From JAVJRN01 sp040218415 (GTDB lineage: Bacteria; Bacteroidota; Bacteroidia; Cytophagales; Cyclobacteriaceae), in the NCBI GenBank assembly GCA_040218415.1, contig JAVJRN010000043.1, positions 1-51,037 on the forward strand: a DNA stretch of 51,037 nt. The letters run 5' to 3'. A program made the position numbers and the translations under genes. Below, in pieces: positions 37,020 to 46,634 of the stretch (its first letter is position 1; each line of letters begins with the position of its first letter). The notes under the pieces were generated by a model. The model saw only the letters and a list, made by a program, of their open reading frames with translations. It ran no database searches and had not been told where the DNA came from.

Positions 37020-37220
37020 CAGGTGCTCATCGGGCATAGGTCAAAGTGCTTTCTACCGAGGGCAGCTCGTAGGATATTTTATCTTTTGGGACGCAGTGCT
37101 TCTTTGAACCGTTGTAAGGCTTCTCTTGCCTAACGCAGCAAATTTCACTAAATTGTGCCCTTTACAAGCTGTGGGTTGAGCCGCGTAGGTATACAAACCG
37201 ATAGCTTATCGTTGTGGTGC
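37014..37220 (+). repeat. attC-like site, long form
   Basis: It begins AGATAAC (complement of the GTTATCT at 36470) and ends GTTGTGGTGC (37211-37220). The arms GCTCATCGG and CCGATAGC are complementary. The interior shares GTGCTTTCTACC with the sites at 39.1, 44.8, 47.8 and 49.3 kb. Confidence 0.75.
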
Positions 37221-37235
37221 ATTAGGCGAACTCCT

Positions 37236-37991
37236 ATGAAGTACATTCTACTAGCAGTATTAGTTTTTCAACTATCGGTCATTCGAACGACCGGCCAAGA
37301 CCTTTCCAAACAATGGCTTGAATCCCTGAGCAACTACGGTAGTTTTCAAGAAATCAATAGCGCTAGGTTTTCGAACTGGGACTTTAGTCAAGTGCTTTCT
37401 AACTCAAATGTTGACGGATTTCCAACCTCAACTTACGTTGGTGTATTTGGACCAAAATTTCGAAGAATAGATTTTCACTTGGAAGTAAGCAAAACGAATG
37501 GTTCATATGAAGTAACTGGAAAAAGTAAACTTGGGAACAACATTCAATCTCTGAGTGGAAAAATCGAACTTATTAAGACGCTTTTAAAAACACAAGAATA
37601 TATCACAGACTCTCTTTATATAGGCATATTTAACTGCACACTCCGTGAACCAGGAATTAAGGATGGCGATGGAGTTTTTAGTGGAACATTTGCTTTAGTA
37701 TTTTATCGCAAGGACAGTCAACTTCAACTCTTCAAAACGTCCTCCGGTGATGAACCCACTTTTACCAACACTTTTGTTGGAACTTGGAAACGATACAACT
37801 CAGATGTAGAGCGAAAGGTGATTTTTTCTTTTCATGCAGCAGGACTCTACGAAAGGCTCCCTTTTTGTGAAGATCTGTACACTTTTGAGGAGAACGATGA
37901 CTTTCTAGAAATAAAGGAAGAGTATAAAGAATACGAGTGGCAAGATTATCCTATTACGACAAGAAAACGAAAGACTACATGGTGGAAATAA
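37236..37991 (+). CDS. Secreted protein, unknown
   Basis: 251 aa from the ATG of MKYILLAVLVFQLSVIRTTGQ, which gives a proper signal peptide; the in-frame upstream extension lies in the attC-like site. The mature part is rich in strands, with GVFGPKFRRIDFHLEV and SLYIGIFNCTLREPG. A lipocalin-like barrel is possible but not demonstrable. The cassette starts at GTTGTGGTGC and the near-complement GCACCAGAAC follows the stop. Confidence 0.65.
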   Translation: MKYILLAVLVFQLSVIRTTGQDLSKQWLESLSNYGSFQEINSARFSNWDFSQVLSNSNVDGFPTSTYVGVFGPKFRRIDFHLEVSKTNGSYEVTGKSKLGNNIQSLSGKIELIKTLLKTQEYITDSLYIGIFNCTLREPGIKDGDGVFSGTFALVFYRKDSQLQLFKTSSGDEPTFTNTFVGTWKRYNSDVERKVIFSFHAAGLYERLPFCEDLYTFEENDDFLEIKEEYKEYEWQDYPITTRKRKTTWWK

Positions 37992-37993
37992 CA

Positions 37994-38003
37994 GCACCAG
38001 AAC
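37994..38003 (+). repeat. Closing box of the preceding cassette
   Basis: GCACCAGAAC is the complement of the GTTGTGGTGC at 37211 except for one base. The 47-bp gap to the next gene is too short for a full palindrome, and no matching GTT box is visible before 38039, so the site may be truncated or the next two genes share the cassette. Confidence 0.5.
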
Positions 38004-38038
38004 ATACTGTATAAATCATAGCTAAACGATAGAATATA

Positions 38039-38455
38039 ATGGCAGAATTACCTTTTGAATACTGGAATAAACTTGCAAATCAATTCATTCTGATATCAGT
38101 GTTTCTAGGTGGATTTTCTATAGCATTAACCGCTAACTTAGTAATTAATAAATCCAGTACTCGACTTGATAATGTTATTTTAAAAGTGGCCACCACTTCT
38201 TCTGCTGGTTTCCTTACAGCAGTGTTTGCTTTAACTAATATTTTACTAGCAACTACAGATGGTTATCCTAGTGATGTTACCCAAAGTGATTTAAATACAC
38301 CCAGAATCATTGGTATCCTTGGATATTTAGTTGGGATTCTATCACTATTTGCCATAATAGGATTATCTGGTTGGACAAAGTCTAAAGGAACAGGAGTTTT
38401 CACAACTGTAGTCAGTATAATTACATTGATTCTCTTTTTTATTACTGCATCTTAA
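38039..38455 (+). CDS. Four-helix membrane protein, unknown
   Basis: 138 aa. Four hydrophobic helices: FILISVFLGGFSIALTANL, SAGFLTAVFALTNILLA, IIGILGYLVGILSLFAIIGL and VFTTVVSIITLILFFI. No signal peptide or motif. Compact inner-membrane proteins of this type are common in the array. Confidence 0.65.
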   Translation: MAELPFEYWNKLANQFILISVFLGGFSIALTANLVINKSSTRLDNVILKVATTSSAGFLTAVFALTNILLATTDGYPSDVTQSDLNTPRIIGILGYLVGILSLFAIIGLSGWTKSKGTGVFTTVVSIITLILFFITAS

Positions 38456-38486
38456 CAACAAGACGTAGAGACACATTACTGCACTG

Positions 38487-39071
38487 ATGAAACTCCTACT
38501 GAATACTCTAATCCTTCTTTTGATCGTTTCTTGTGGCGGTCGAACTGAACAACAGCGAATGACGAAGGAAATTATTACTGATCCTACGACGGATACAGTA
38601 GAACTTTCTGAACTTCTAGGAACTAGCGAATTGGAAAGTGTAAAATCAGAACCTAATGAGCCGAAACCAACTAGAATAATCAATATCTCTCTGGACTCGC
38701 TTGAACCTACTCCTTGCAACATTGACGTAATTCTCTATGCTCATCTCAATATTGACAGCATGTCAACAAAGGCCTTGGATATTTTTCTCAACGTCTTTTC
38801 TGAAGAGTGCAACAACAACGCAGAGTTCTCGGAATTCGGTCAAGAAATGATTTTCAAGGTGTTTTCAAAGTATCCTAAAGAGCTAGCTGAACTAATAGCC
38901 AAGAACAATTACAACATGGAAGCCTTAATAGGGGAACTTGAAGCTCCTCTTCTAGACCCAGAAATCGAACCTATAATTGCTGACTTCCGATCAACTGGAA
39001 TCAAGAATGGTAAAATTGATCGTGTAATAGCTGCACTTGGACGAGCTCACAGATACCTAAGCGGAGAATAA
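38487..39071 (+). CDS. Lipoprotein, unknown
   Basis: 194 aa with a lipobox ending IVSC (Cys16). An acidic linker follows, then a helical region (LDIFLNVFSEECNNN ... FGQEMIFKVFSKYPKELAELI). No family was recognised. It lies 31 nt after the preceding membrane protein gene, without a palindrome between them. Confidence 0.65.
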   Translation: MKLLLNTLILLLIVSCGGRTEQQRMTKEIITDPTTDTVELSELLGTSELESVKSEPNEPKPTRIINISLDSLEPTPCNIDVILYAHLNIDSMSTKALDIFLNVFSEECNNNAEFSEFGQEMIFKVFSKYPKELAELIAKNNYNMEALIGELEAPLLDPEIEPIIADFRSTGIKNGKIDRVIAALGRAHRYLSGE

Positions 39072-39295
39072 ACATGTGCGAACGATGCATTTAGCTAGTC
39101 TCAGTGCAACTCGACCACTACCCTGCCACTGGGAAATGAAGTGCTTTCTGTTGGAGCAAAGCGCAGGCTTTTTCCTCTTTCAGTGGGCAATGCGAATTTA
39201 CCATTTGTATCACTCCTACAGTTTAGCTATTTTGGTACTAAGAGCCAGTAAGGCGCACACAGTGCCGTACACTGGCGTTATAAGTAACATGAATA
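39066..39295 (+). repeat. attC-like site upstream of second kinase
   Basis: It starts around AATAAACATGTGCG and ends GGCGTTATAAG (GTT at 39280-39290). The interior has GTGCTTTCTG, CTCTTTCAGTGGGCAATGCG and GCAACTCGACCACTA, all shared with the sites after 48.5 and 49.3 kb. An open frame here (39076-39303) is not a gene. A complementary closing box for GTTATAAG was not found after the kinase gene. Confidence 0.6.
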
Positions 39296-39319
39296 CACAC
39301 TAGCTTAAAGGGCATAAAG

Positions 39320-42300
39320 ATGAGTGATCAGCAAAAGTCAAAGGAAGAACTCATAAAAGAGCTCGAAGTAAATAGAACGGCCTTAAATCGGACACAAGAA
39401 ATTGCGAAAATAGGTAGCTGGGAGCTTGATCTGCAAACCAAAGAATTACATTGGAGCAAAGAAAACTATAAAATATTTGACATTGCTGAAGATACCCCTC
39501 CAGAAAATTTGTTGGAGCTTTATAAAAGCACCTTTAAGAATCCGGCTGAATGGGAGAGATTAGATGAGTTTGTAAATCATTTAATACAAACAGGAGAAGG
39601 CTATACTTTTGAACCTGCCATCGTTACACCTGAAGGAACCCAAAAATACATCAAAGCAATAGCAATAGCCCTTAAAGATGATGAGGGGAATGTCATTGGG
39701 ATACAAGGTACTGTTCAGGATATTACCCAGCAGAGAGAACAAGAAAACAGAAGGATATGGCAAAATTCTGTTTTGTTAAAATTGGCGAGCATCCAAGACG
39801 CAGATTTCATTGACACATTGAACAAAATAACTGAGTTGTCTGCTCAAACTTTGAATTTATACCGTGTAGGTATTTGGAAATTTAGTGTAGACAAAGGTGG
39901 AATTTATTGTAAATCGCTCTTTAAGTTAAAAGAGGGTATCCATGAAGAAGGACTGATCTTGACAGCCAAAGATCATCCCAACTATTTTAAGGCTCTGAAA
40001 AAGGGAATTGCAATTGCTGCAGATGATGCTCATACAGACCCGCGCACCAAAGAGTTTTCTGAAAAATATCTAGCTCCCAATGGGATTACATCCATGTTGG
40101 CTGTTGTTATTCAAGAACAAAGTGGAAAAAAGGACATTGGCGTGGTTTGTTTGGAGCATGTGGGTCCCAGTAAAAAGTGGACAGAAGACGAACAGCAGTT
40201 TGCCCAATCAATTGCCAATATTGCTTCATTAACATTTGAAAGGAATGAGCGCAAACAGGTGGAGGAGGCACTACGAAGATCTGAGTCCCTCCTGAAATCA
40301 AGCCTTGAAAGTTTTAAAGACATCATAATCCTTTCCATCGATACCAATTATAATTATTTGTACTTCAATAAAGCACATGCTGAAACCATGCAAAATGTGT
40401 ATCATATAGAAATAGAAATCGGGATGAATCTTCTTGATTGTGTCCAAAACGAAGAGGACAAACAGAAAGCAAAAGACAATTATGGGCGTGCTTTGACCGG
40501 AGAATCGCATTCCAACATTGAGGTATATGGTGATACTGAACGCTCTTATTTCGAATCTTTCTTCAACCCTATCCGCAATGAAAAAAACGAAATTATTGGT
40601 GCAACAGCTGTAGCAAGAGATATCACCGAGCGTAAACAGACGGAAGACCAATTACAGTTGCAATCGACCATTCTGAATGCTGTTGGTCAGGCCGTTATCG
40701 CCACTGACCTGAAAGGTACGGTTAATTATTTCAACAAGGCTGCCGAAGAATTATATGGCTGGCCGGTTCCAGAAGTGATAGGTCAAAACATATTAGAGGT
40801 GACCGTCCCGAAAACTTCAAATGCACAAGCGCAGGAAATAATGGAAGCACTAATGGCCAATCAAAAATGGTCTGGCGAGATTATGGTACAAAATCGGACG
40901 GGTAAAACGTTCCCTGCTTTCGTTCATGACTCACCAATTTTAGATGATAAAGGTAAACTGGTTGGGATTATTGGGGTTTCGGAAGACATCACCGAACGCA
41001 AGCAGGTGGAAGAAAAATTGAGGAAATTATCAGAGATGCAATCGATTATTTTGAAAATGGCCTTGAAATACATCAATATGCCTCAAGAATTTGTGCATGA
41101 TTCAATCAATAGTTCTTTAAAAGAAGTTGGAGAATTTGTTGATGCTGACAGAGCCTATGTTTTTGAATATGATTGGCAAAAAAATGTGTGCAATAATACC
41201 TATGAATGGTGTAATGAGGGCATCAGTCCTGAGATAGATAATTTGCAAAATGTGCCAAATTCAGCAGTTGATTACTGGGTTGAAGCCCATAAAAATGGCC
41301 AAGAAATAAATATTGAGAGTGTCATGCAATTACCCCCGAATGACGTAGTAAGACAAATTCTCGAACCACAAGGCATAAAAAGCGTTCTGGCCATTCCGAT
41401 GATGAAACAGCATACGTGCATTGGGTTTATCGGTTTTGATTCGGTAAGAAAAACGCATAAATATTTAGAGAAGGAGAAGACACTACTGAAAATTTTTTCA
41501 GGGATGTTGGTCAACCTCGGCAGCAAAAAGGAGCTTGAAACAAATCTGGTAGAAGCCAAAGAAAAAGCATTGGAAAGGGAAGAACAGATTCGTTATATAT
41601 TAAAACACGATCCCAATGCCATTGCAGTCTTTGATAACAACATGCGAGTCTTACTTGTCAGTGACAGGTTTCTGGAAGATTATAACGTAGATTATAAAGA
41701 TGTAAGTGGTAAAAACCATTATGAGGTTTTTCCCGAAATTCCTGAAAAATGGCGCAAAATTCACCAAAGAGCCTTGCAAGGAGAAGTTTTAAAAAACGAT
41801 GACGACTACTTTATTCGCCCGGATGGAAGCACTACCTACACCAGTTGGGAGTGTCGCCCGTGGTATTATGCTAATGGGGAAACTGGCGGTATGATCGCCT
41901 ATACAGAGGTCATTACTAAACGTAAACAAGGAGAACTTGCATTAATAAAAGCCAAAGAAAAAGCCGAAGAAAGCGACCGGTTAAAATCAGCATTTCTGGC
42001 CAACATGTCTCATGAGATTCGTACCCCTTTGAATGCCATTCTTGGTTTTTCTGGTTTACTTAAAAAGAAAAGCTTAAAGGAAGAAGTGAAATATCAATAT
42101 TTGGAATTTATTGAATCTGCAGGCCAAAGTTTGCTCAACCTTATTTCGGATATTATTGATCTTTCGAAAATTGATGCCAATCAACTTACCATAAATGATG
42201 ATTCCTGTAATGTCAATAAACTCATCGATAATTTATATGAACGATTCAACGTCATTAACACCAATAAGGAATGCACAATCAAAGTAAATAAAGGGTTGTC

Positions 42301-43093
42301 TGATGCTGATAGCATCATCTCAACAGACGATAATCGATTGAATCAAATACTTTCTAATCTGCTCGAGAACGCCTTTAAATTTACGGAAAAAGGAACAGTA
42401 GAATTTGGTTATCTACAGAAGGGAGAAGTACTTGAGTTTTTTGTCAAAGACAGTGGTATAGGCATAGACAAAAAAGACCATGCAGCTATTTTTGATCGGT
42501 TCAGGCAAGTTGATAACGATTACACAAAATCCAAAGCTGGAACAGGCCTTGGATTAGCAATAGTGAAGAATTTAATCGAATTGTTAGGGGGCGAAATTTG
42601 GCTTGAATCTGAAATCATTCATGGAGCTACTTTCCGTTTTACAGTACCCTACAATAAAGGAAAACAGAGAAATGAGGAAATAAAAACGACTGAAATAGTT
42701 CCGGATTTTAGCAAAGATGTAACCATTTTGATAGCAGAAGATCAATACATGAACTTCACCTACTTAAAAGTATTATTGGAAGGACTTAATTTCAACACGA
42801 TTCATGCAAAGAACGGGCAGGAAGCCGTTGACATTGTAAAGGAAAATATTGCAATCGATTTGGTGTTGATGGATATTGGCATGCCGATTATGGATGGTTT
42901 GGAAGCGACTAAGAAAATCAGGGAAACTAATAAAGTAATTCCAATCATAGCTGTTACTGGTTATGCCATGGCTGAGGACAAAATAAATGTGATGCATGCA
43001 GGATGTAGTGATTACTTGTCCAAACCCTTATACGAGGCAGATCTTATTACAGTGTTAGATAAATACCTTAAAAAAGTGGCTAACAAAAAATAA
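39320..43093 (+). CDS. Hybrid sensor histidine kinase (PAS/GAF, one REC)
   Basis: 1257 aa, soluble. Domain order: PAS (15-140), GAF (150-315), PAS (320-440), PAS (445-565), GAF (575-735), PAS (755-870), HisKA (FLANMSHEIRTPLNA, about 893), HATPase (NLLENAFKFTEKG, DSGIGI, GTGLGLAIV; 995-1110) and a C-terminal receiver (ILIAEDQYMN, LVLMDIGMPIMDG; 1130-1250). It shares linker sequences with the kinase at 29905 (SKVGSWELDL / AKIGSWELDL), so the two are related. No output domain. It is probably a cytoplasmic sensor with a phosphorelay partner elsewhere. Confidence 0.92.
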   Translation: MSDQQKSKEELIKELEVNRTALNRTQEIAKIGSWELDLQTKELHWSKENYKIFDIAEDTPPENLLELYKSTFKNPAEWERLDEFVNHLIQTGEGYTFEPAIVTPEGTQKYIKAIAIALKDDEGNVIGIQGTVQDITQQREQENRRIWQNSVLLKLASIQDADFIDTLNKITELSAQTLNLYRVGIWKFSVDKGGIYCKSLFKLKEGIHEEGLILTAKDHPNYFKALKKGIAIAADDAHTDPRTKEFSEKYLAPNGITSMLAVVIQEQSGKKDIGVVCLEHVGPSKKWTEDEQQFAQSIANIASLTFERNERKQVEEALRRSESLLKSSLESFKDIIILSIDTNYNYLYFNKAHAETMQNVYHIEIEIGMNLLDCVQNEEDKQKAKDNYGRALTGESHSNIEVYGDTERSYFESFFNPIRNEKNEIIGATAVARDITERKQTEDQLQLQSTILNAVGQAVIATDLKGTVNYFNKAAEELYGWPVPEVIGQNILEVTVPKTSNAQAQEIMEALMANQKWSGEIMVQNRTGKTFPAFVHDSPILDDKGKLVGIIGVSEDITERKQVEEKLRKLSEMQSIILKMALKYINMPQEFVHDSINSSLKEVGEFVDADRAYVFEYDWQKNVCNNTYEWCNEGISPEIDNLQNVPNSAVDYWVEAHKNGQEINIESVMQLPPNDVVRQILEPQGIKSVLAIPMMKQHTCIGFIGFDSVRKTHKYLEKEKTLLKIFSGMLVNLGSKKELETNLVEAKEKALEREEQIRYILKHDPNAIAVFDNNMRVLLVSDRFLEDYNVDYKDVSGKNHYEVFPEIPEKWRKIHQRALQGEVLKNDDDYFIRPDGSTTYTSWECRPWYYANGETGGMIAYTEVITKRKQGELALIKAKEKAEESDRLKSAFLANMSHEIRTPLNAILGFSGLLKKKSLKEEVKYQYLEFIESAGQSLLNLISDIIDLSKIDANQLTINDDSCNVNKLIDNLYERFNVINTNKECTIKVNKGLSDADSIISTDDNRLNQILSNLLENAFKFTEKGTVEFGYLQKGEVLEFFVKDSGIGIDKKDHAAIFDRFRQVDNDYTKSKAGTGLGLAIVKNLIELLGGEIWLESEIIHGATFRFTVPYNKGKQRNEEIKTTEIVPDFSKDVTILIAEDQYMNFTYLKVLLEGLNFNTIHAKNGQEAVDIVKENIAIDLVLMDIGMPIMDGLEATKKIRETNKVIPIIAVTGYAMAEDKINVMHAGCSDYLSKPLYEADLITVLDKYLKKVANKK

Positions 43094-43290
43094 ACGGCAA
43101 TAAATGGTATTAAACCCAAGGGTAGAACCCTTGACCCTAGCTTCCGACGCAGAGCATCGGGGAATTAGACCTATTGGGCTATCGCCCTGCGATTAAAACG
43201 AGCGAATATTAAGGTATTTATGAGCTACATATCAGTGGTGACAATTCAGCCTTTAGCACAAACACTGTGTCTCTAAAACAAATAACACTT
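43094..43290. terminator. Two hairpins after the second kinase gene
   Basis: A perfect stem CAAGGGT/ACCCTTG (43117-43133, AGA loop) and a second stem CCGACGC/GCATCGG (43144-43160, AGA loop, one mismatch). GGGGAATTAGACC follows. The second looks like a repeated Bacteroidota terminator-type hairpin. No cassette box was recognised in this gap. Confidence 0.45.
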
Positions 43291-43996
43291 ATGATAAAAT
43301 TGCTAATTGCACTAACTGCTACTGGACTTATTGTTTTTTGTTGTTCTAAAGATGATGGTGAAATCAGCACTAAAAGAATTGTTAAATGTAATCAACTCGA
43401 AGATTATGAATATTTAGAAAATTACCCTCTTGATCAACTATGTACATCCGATACTTGCACTTCATATTTTGAAGTATGGAAATCTCTACTGTTCAATAAA
43501 AAATCTGTCTCCAGCGTTTTTTGAAGAACATTTCAAAATTTCAAATACACGTTTAAATTATTGGAATGACGGAATATCATTTAGCGTTTGCTATGAGTTA
43601 AAAATCGGGTGGGCAATTGCCTATAATTGCGATTCGTTTCAAATACTTTTCTCAGAAAATACGAGCAAGTTTTCGTCATTGCCAAGAAACAGTCTGCTAA
43701 ATTTTGAACAAATAGAAACGACTGTTGGCAAAACTTACTCATCTAGAATTGACACCATATCAATTAACCCAGAATTAAAATTTGCAACACTCGAAATCGC
43801 ATTAAACACGCTTATTCAAGCAGCTAAGGTCAATACTCTCTGCAATGGAAGGATTTTCATAAATGATACCTCTGGTAATCTCATCATGGAGGCATATGGT
43901 GAATATGCCGATGAGTTTAACTCTTGTATCCAAGGTAAGATTGATTTAATCTCAGGAATCACCGAAAGTGCTGATATTGCATGCAGGATAAATTAA
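43291..43996 (+). pseudogene. Lipoprotein gene with a frameshift
   Basis: The start MIKLLIALTATGLIVFCC has a lipobox with cysteine at about 17. The frame breaks at an A6 tract (43498-43503): with one A fewer it continues as FNKNLSPAFFEEHFKISN and runs to 43996, giving about 234 aa. The second half includes SFSVCYELKIGWAIAYNCDS and TLEIALNTLIQAAK. No family was recognised. Either a fresh pseudogene or a homopolymer error. Confidence 0.7.
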
Positions 43997-44024
43997 AGCT
44001 CAAAACAAACCTTTAGCTTCCCCT

Positions 44025-44756
44025 ATGAGCCAAAGACTTTACACAGAAAAACAAGCAAGTATCTCTGCTGCCTTAGCTGGGCCAATTCCACCAGGAATTC
44101 TGATATATCTAAATTACAAAAACTTAGGTAAGGATAAAGAAGCTTATCTAACCCTTGGCGTCACTTTGATTTTCACGGTTCTTCTTTTCTATGGGATATT
44201 TCAAATACCAGAGGAAATCGTTGACAAGATTCCAAACTTCCTTTTCACCGCCTTATATGGACTTATTGTCTACATCTTTTATCATTATTATATGGTAACT
44301 GATGTTAACCGAGCCTTTGAACATGGTGCGACAAAAGGGTCAAATTGGACAGTTGCTGGAATCTCAGTTATTGGTCTGATTTTGAACGTGGCAATTATTT
44401 TTGGCCTGGCGATGAACCAGCCTGTTTATGCAGGGGAACGAATAGAAGTTAAAGGAAACGAACTTTATTATGATGTCGAAATTCCTCAATCAGACGTTGA
44501 TAAGCTTCTCAGTGAATTTGAAAGTAAGAACTTTTTTGGAGAAGGTTATGGCAACACGGCTCGACTTCAGCTGCTTGGGAATGAATACTACATAACAATG
44601 ATGGTTGATGAAGAACTTTGGTCAGATCCAAACATAATTAGTTTCGCTACCAGCGTTAAATGGTTCATGGAAGTAGAATTTGGCAGAACTACCCACCTAA
44701 AACTTGAGTCACCATCACTCTCTGGCAACTCGAAGTTCAAATACATTACTGACTAG
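44025..44756 (+). CDS. Membrane protein, unknown, Bacteroidota cassette type
   Basis: 243 aa. Four hydrophobic stretches (AALAGPIPPGILIYLNY, YLTLGVTLIFTVLLFYGIF, FLFTALYGLIVYIFYHYYM, TVAGISVIGLILNVAIIFGLAM) are followed by a soluble C-terminal domain (about 145-243, rich in strands). The start MSQRLYTEKQASISAALAGP is well formed. Function unknown. Confidence 0.7.
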   Translation: MSQRLYTEKQASISAALAGPIPPGILIYLNYKNLGKDKEAYLTLGVTLIFTVLLFYGIFQIPEEIVDKIPNFLFTALYGLIVYIFYHYYMVTDVNRAFEHGATKGSNWTVAGISVIGLILNVAIIFGLAMNQPVYAGERIEVKGNELYYDVEIPQSDVDKLLSEFESKNFFGEGYGNTARLQLLGNEYYITMMVDEELWSDPNIISFATSVKWFMEVEFGRTTHLKLESPSLSGNSKFKYITD

Positions 44757-44927
44757 CTTGGTAGCTAAAAATATATATCAGGCATGAGCTTAAGTGCTTT
44801 CTACGAGCTACATCCGAACTCGCACTGTGAGATTGCTACCGAGTGCGTTTTATGCCACTTCGAAGCTTCATCTATTGGGCTTTTTCACTTGTAATACGCT
44901 GTACTCACTGCAACCTTTGGAATCTTC
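44757..44927 (+). repeat. Truncated attC-like site
   Basis: The interior word AGTGCTTTCTACGAG matches the long attC-like family. The right half that should carry the GTT box is missing; integrase-end repeat C starts instead. I infer that repeat C replaced or was inserted into the site. Confidence 0.5.
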
Positions 44928-45124
44928 CCCAAGGTATAGGTAAGCACCATATTTACATGTGTTTTTGGATTTTAGAGCCCGTGTATATACCCGCTCTAGT
45001 CGCATCACGAAGGTTTTACACATATAGCTGTCACTGGTTTGTCTAAGATTCAAAATCCATTAGATTTGGATTAATATAAGTTAGTTAACCGCAATTGGTT
45101 GCGGTTAACTAGTTGTTGTAGCAC
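44928..45124 (+). repeat. Integrase-end repeat C with 13-bp hairpin
   Basis: Third copy. It contains GCTCTAGTCGCATCACGAAG, TTTTACACATATAGCTG and AGATTCAAAATCCATTAG, all matching the 3' end of the recombinase gene. TATAAG is followed by a perfect 13-bp hairpin (45082-45094 with 45099-45111, loop TTGG) and GTTGTTGTAGCAC at 45112-45124, which opens the next cassette. Confidence 0.8.
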
Positions 45125-45145
45125 ATACAGTAAGACATTCAAAAG

Positions 45146-46006
45146 ATGAACAATATCCAACAGATTGAACAGAAAAGCCAATACTTGGTAGCAAGAATCA
45201 ATGCCGGAGACAATGCAGCAATTGAAGAACTGCTCCATTTACATGAACCTTTCATTTATAATGTAGCATGGAAATTCACCAATGACGAGAATGAAGCAAA
45301 AGACCTTAGTCAAGATGCCCTGATTAAAATCTTTAGCAATTTGTCAACTTTCAAAGGGAAAAGTGCCTTTCAAACGTGGGCTTATCGGATTGTATTTAAT
45401 GAGTTTATGCAAACCAAGCGTAGACCGATGGAAGACATGTGGAAAGGATTTGACGATTTTTCAGAAAAGTTAAATAACATTCCGAGCATGGATCTCACCC
45501 TTGAAGAGGAGGAGGAACAAGTTCTTCGGACGAAAACAGCACGAACACGCTGTATGTCAGGAATGCTCATGTGCCTTACAAGAGAACAAAGGCTTCTCTA
45601 CCTGGTTGGAGAGGTATTTAAAATCGATCACAATACAGGATCAGAAGTATTTGGTTTGACAAAGGATAACTATCGTAAGAAACTTTCCAGAACAAGAAAA
45701 GACTTTCATTCCTTTATGAACAATCAATGTGGATTAATTAATAAAGACAATCCATGTCGGTGCTCCAAAAAAGGGAAAGGAATGGAATCAGCTGGTCGTA
45801 TGCAAACCAATGCCAAACTTTTCGACCCAAAGTACTACTCAACCATGTCAGATTACGCAGAAAAACACAGTGATGAAGTGGCAGATATTGTAGATAAAAA
45901 ATACGTTGAGTTCTTCCAGAAACACCCTTCTAAAAAAGATTTTTCTGTCGACACAGTCGTCACCGAAATCTTAAATAACCCCGACCTTCACCGTCATTAT
46001 CTATAA
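45146..46006 (+). CDS. ECF-type sigma factor with Cys-rich C-terminal extension
   Basis: 286 aa. Sigma region 2 (about 25-95; EAKDLSQDALIKIFSNLSTF and FQTWAYRIVFNEF) and a region-4-like part (about 125-195; TREQRLLYLVGEVFKID, TKDNYRKKLSRTRKDF). A C-terminal extension of about 90 residues contains CGLINKDNPCRCSKKGKG, a possible metal-binding site. Two SRPBCC proteins follow in the same cassette, so they may be its regulon or sensors. No anti-sigma gene is adjacent. Confidence 0.85.
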   Translation: MNNIQQIEQKSQYLVARINAGDNAAIEELLHLHEPFIYNVAWKFTNDENEAKDLSQDALIKIFSNLSTFKGKSAFQTWAYRIVFNEFMQTKRRPMEDMWKGFDDFSEKLNNIPSMDLTLEEEEEQVLRTKTARTRCMSGMLMCLTREQRLLYLVGEVFKIDHNTGSEVFGLTKDNYRKKLSRTRKDFHSFMNNQCGLINKDNPCRCSKKGKGMESAGRMQTNAKLFDPKYYSTMSDYAEKHSDEVADIVDKKYVEFFQKHPSKKDFSVDTVVTEILNNPDLHRHYL

Positions 46007-46142
46007 GTACTAAAAAAATATTCCACCCTTAAACCATTACTTATCAAGGGTTTTCATTTTTGAAAAGTTTTTTTTATTAGAAAAGTTGTCACACATATGT
46101 GATTTCTGTATCCAACTGATAAACCATTAAAAATTTATCGAT

Positions 46143-46610
46143 ATGGAAATTAAAGTACAAGTAACAATCAACAAACCTATTGCAGAAGTTTGGGAAGTGA
46201 TGGGAAATCAATTTGGACATGCTCATTTGTGGTCAAGCAATTTTCAATCATCAAAGCCTGGAGGAATAGCAAAATTTGAGGGGATCGATTATTCACTTCG
46301 GGATACAACCACTCCAAATGGAAATACTCTCCAGGAGTTAACAGAATTTGACGCATCTAACTTCTCATTACGTTATGAGATCACAGCCGGGAGACCTGAA
46401 ATAGCTCGTTCTGTTTCTTCTCACTGGTATTTGGAAGAATCCGCTGAAGGTACTGTTGTATATATGGACTCTGTAATGGAACCAAAAATGGAACTGCCAG
46501 CAGAGATGGCTGAAAAAATCCAATTGGGATTGATGGCTTCATTCAATCAATTGGCAAATGAATTAAAATATTACCTTGAGAATGGAGTGCCTCATCCTGA
46601 CGTGAAATAA
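46143..46610 (+). CDS. SRPBCC family protein
   Basis: 155 aa. START-like fold: VQVTINKPIAEVWEVMGNQF, strands around LQELTEFDASNFSLRYEI, and the terminal helix MAEKIQLGLMASFNQLANEL. It would bind a hydrophobic small molecule, identity unknown. It is separated from the sigma gene by 136 bp containing TTTTTTTTATTAG and no clear hairpin, so it may have its own promoter. Confidence 0.85.
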   Translation: MEIKVQVTINKPIAEVWEVMGNQFGHAHLWSSNFQSSKPGGIAKFEGIDYSLRDTTTPNGNTLQELTEFDASNFSLRYEITAGRPEIARSVSSHWYLEESAEGTVVYMDSVMEPKMELPAEMAEKIQLGLMASFNQLANELKYYLENGVPHPDVK

Positions 46611-46634
46611 TTGATAACACCTTAACTAGAAATC

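Noticed and set aside
39076..39303. 75-codon frame after the lipoprotein gene
   Set aside because: It lies wholly in an attC-like repeat whose words recur at five other intergenic sites.
43137..43200. Possible tRNA-like fold after the second kinase gene
   Set aside because: Only two isolated hairpins; no acceptor stem or T-arm consensus.
44843..45046. 67-codon frame and its minus-strand partner before the sigma gene
   Set aside because: Covers a truncated attC-like site and integrase-end repeat C; no independent support.
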